Origin: Bacteroidota bacterium
GTDB taxonomy: Bacteria > Bacteroidota > Bacteroidia > Bacteroidales > CG2-30-32-10
Length of the DNA stretch: 7,046 nt
Reading direction: 5' to 3'
NCBI GenBank assembly: GCA_013334735.1
Contig: JAAXXA010000148.1
Coordinates: 1-7,046, forward strand
In this document: positions 6,088-7,046 of the stretch, piece by piece
Layout: the number at the start of each line of letters is the position of its first letter
How positions within the stretch are numbered: the first letter of the stretch is position 1
Made by a program: the position numbers and the translations under genes
Notes under the pieces: model-generated
Databases searched by the model: none
The model's input: only the letters and a program-made list of their open reading frames with translations
Told to the model about the DNA's origin: nothing

Positions 6088-6816
6088 ACTCAGAACAGCT
6101 CTAAGCAGGGATCTGTTATTCAGTCACAACAAAAACCATGGATTTCGCCTGAGGAATTGGCAAAGTATATAGATCACACTTTGTTAAAACCGGAGGCTGT
6201 ACAATCACAGTTTGAACAATTATGTAACGAAGCGCTTAAATACAGATTCAAATCAGTTTGCGTTAACTCGGGCTGGGTGCCTTTTGTAGCAAAAAAATTA
6301 AGAGGTTCAGGTATCAAAGTTTGTTCAGTTATAGGATTTCCTCTTGGGGAAATGGACAGCCGGAGCAAAGCTTTTGAAACAAGAAGCGCTATTGATAACG
6401 GAGCCAGTGAAATTGATATGGTAATTAATGTTGGCGCGTTAAAATCAAGAAATTTGAAATTGGTTGAGGAAGATATCCGAACGATAAGAAGAGGCTGCAG
6501 AGGAAATACGATATTGAAAGTTATTATCGAAACGATACTTTTAACTGAAGAAGAAAAAGTATTAGCCTGCGAAATTTCCAAAAAAGCAGAAGCCGATTTT
6601 GTTAAAACCAGTACAGGTTTTTCAGGTGGTGGCGCAACTGTTAGCGATATAGTTTTAATGCGTAGAACCGTAGGTCCAAATATGGGAGTAAAAGCCAGCG
6701 GTTTAATCAGAGATTATAATTCAGCTGTAGCATTGATACAAGCGGGCGCAACCAGACTCGGTTGCGGAGCAAGTGTAGCTATTATAACAGGAGCTGTAGC
6801 TAAGGGAAATTACTAA
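6031..6816 (+). CDS. deoC: Deoxyribose-phosphate aldolase with N-terminal BMC targeting extension
   Basis: A 261-residue class I aldolase; the family cleaves 2-deoxyribose 5-phosphate to glyceraldehyde 3-phosphate and acetaldehyde. The catalytic TIM barrel starts at about residue 39 (SPEELAKYIDHTLLKPEA). Catalytic residues seen by family comparison are D129 (EIDMVINVG), the Schiff-base lysine K192 (DFVKTSTGFSGGG) and K221 (GVKASGLIR). Residues 1-38 are extra relative to housekeeping DeoC: an amphipathic helix (NELIDKITKEIMSRL) followed by a Gln/Ser-rich linker, the layout of a BMC encapsulation peptide. The phosphate-binding loops differ from the usual KASGGIR and GASAGVAI forms: L225 takes the place of the second Gly, and GCGASVAI is found at 244-251. 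It is translationally coupled to rpiB. The pair matches the cargo of sugar-phosphate-utilising BMCs, where a shell would confine acetaldehyde. No nucleoside phosphorylase or deoxyribokinase gene is beside it. The aldolase identity is very secure; compartment targeting is a strong inference. Confidence 0.96.
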   Translation: MEQNELIDKITKEIMSRLNTQNSSKQGSVIQSQQKPWISPEELAKYIDHTLLKPEAVQSQFEQLCNEALKYRFKSVCVNSGWVPFVAKKLRGSGIKVCSVIGFPLGEMDSRSKAFETRSAIDNGASEIDMVINVGALKSRNLKLVEEDIRTIRRGCRGNTILKVIIETILLTEEEKVLACEISKKAEADFVKTSTGFSGGGATVSDIVLMRRTVGPNMGVKASGLIRDYNSAVALIQAGATRLGCGASVAIITGAVAKGNY

Positions 6817-6844
6817 TCAGACAAATAAAATATTAAGGTTATAT

Positions 6845-7046
6845 CTATACCGTTGCAGCAGGTTCAGCAGCAGCGCGCATAGCCATTATATCTTTATCAA
6901 GCAAATATAAATTTTGTTTGCCTAATAATTTAAGCTTGTCAATAATAGCTCTTGCCGATTTTTCTTCTTGTATTTGTTCAGCAACAAACCATTGAACAAA
7001 ATTAAGTGTTGTAAAATCTTTCTCTTTATTACAAATATCAACTATT
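6845..7046 (-). CDS. ftnA: Ferritin, C-terminal part
   Basis: The last 66 codons of a non-haem ferritin, a 24-subunit cytoplasmic iron-storage protein; the start lies beyond the window edge. The segment LNFVQWFVAEQIQEEKSARA followed by IIDKLKLLGK matches helix D of bacterial ferritins, including the glutamates that take part in iron binding. LYLLDKDIMAM matches helix E. The protein ends with an Ala-rich tail (RAAAEPAATV). The stop TAG is at 6847-6845, only 28 bases from the convergent deoC stop; no terminator hairpin is visible in that gap. The identification is firm from the C-terminal motifs alone. Confidence 0.95.
   Translation of the reverse strand, partial: IVDICNKEKDFTTLNFVQWFVAEQIQEEKSARAIIDKLKLLGKQNLYLLDKDIMAMRAAAEPAATV

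Noticed and set aside
5719..6581. Minus-strand open frames opposite rpiB (5719-6039) and deoC (6174-6581)
   Set aside because: Both are shadows of well-conserved coding sequences on the plus strand, with no start signals of their own.

Overview
The window looks like a chromosomal piece of a low-G+C Bacteroidota bacterium, probably anaerobic or environmental. The grounds are the AT-rich DNA, the Bacteroidota-type -7 promoter boxes (TAnnTTTG) in front of der and rpiB, the weak or absent Shine-Dalgarno sequences at most starts, and the style of the secreted collagen-like/beta-helix protein. No rRNA, tRNA or CRISPR array was seen.

Layout. 1-318 (-): N-terminal part of the ribosome-assembly GTPase Der, cut by the window edge. 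319-630: non-coding DNA containing a G+C-shifted block of unknown origin. 631-1857 (+): an IS1634-like (IS4 superfamily) transposase, 5'-truncated and broken by two opposite single-base frameshifts in A-runs. 1858-2147: gene debris, an AT-rich imperfect inverted repeat and a GC-rich palindrome. 2143-2186: a strong, probably bidirectional terminator. 2196-3830 (-): a secreted protein with a signal peptide, a collagen-like Gly-X-Y tract and a long parallel beta-helix. 4015-5403 (-): Xaa-Pro aminopeptidase (M24B). 5540-6816 (+): a two-gene operon, rpiB-like then deoC. 6845-7046 (-): C-terminal end of a ferritin, convergent with deoC.

The most interesting part is the rpiB-deoC pair. DeoC begins with an amphipathic helix and a polar linker placed before the normal aldolase domain. 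This is the architecture of a bacterial-microcompartment (BMC) encapsulation peptide. A DeoC plus RpiB pair is the signature cargo of the sugar-phosphate-utilising (SPU) class of BMC. No shell protein, aldehyde dehydrogenase or phosphotransacylase gene is present in the window, and the pair is closed in by oppositely oriented genes on both sides, so it looks like a satellite cargo operon. Both enzymes depart from textbook active sites: RpiB has Asp where the catalytic Cys is expected, and DeoC has altered phosphate-binding loops. A substrate or role different from the classical enzymes is therefore possible.

The remaining genes are housekeeping (der, pepP, ferritin). The region between der and the aminopeptidase appears to be an accessory pocket that has collected an IS remnant, small repeats and a surface-protein gene.
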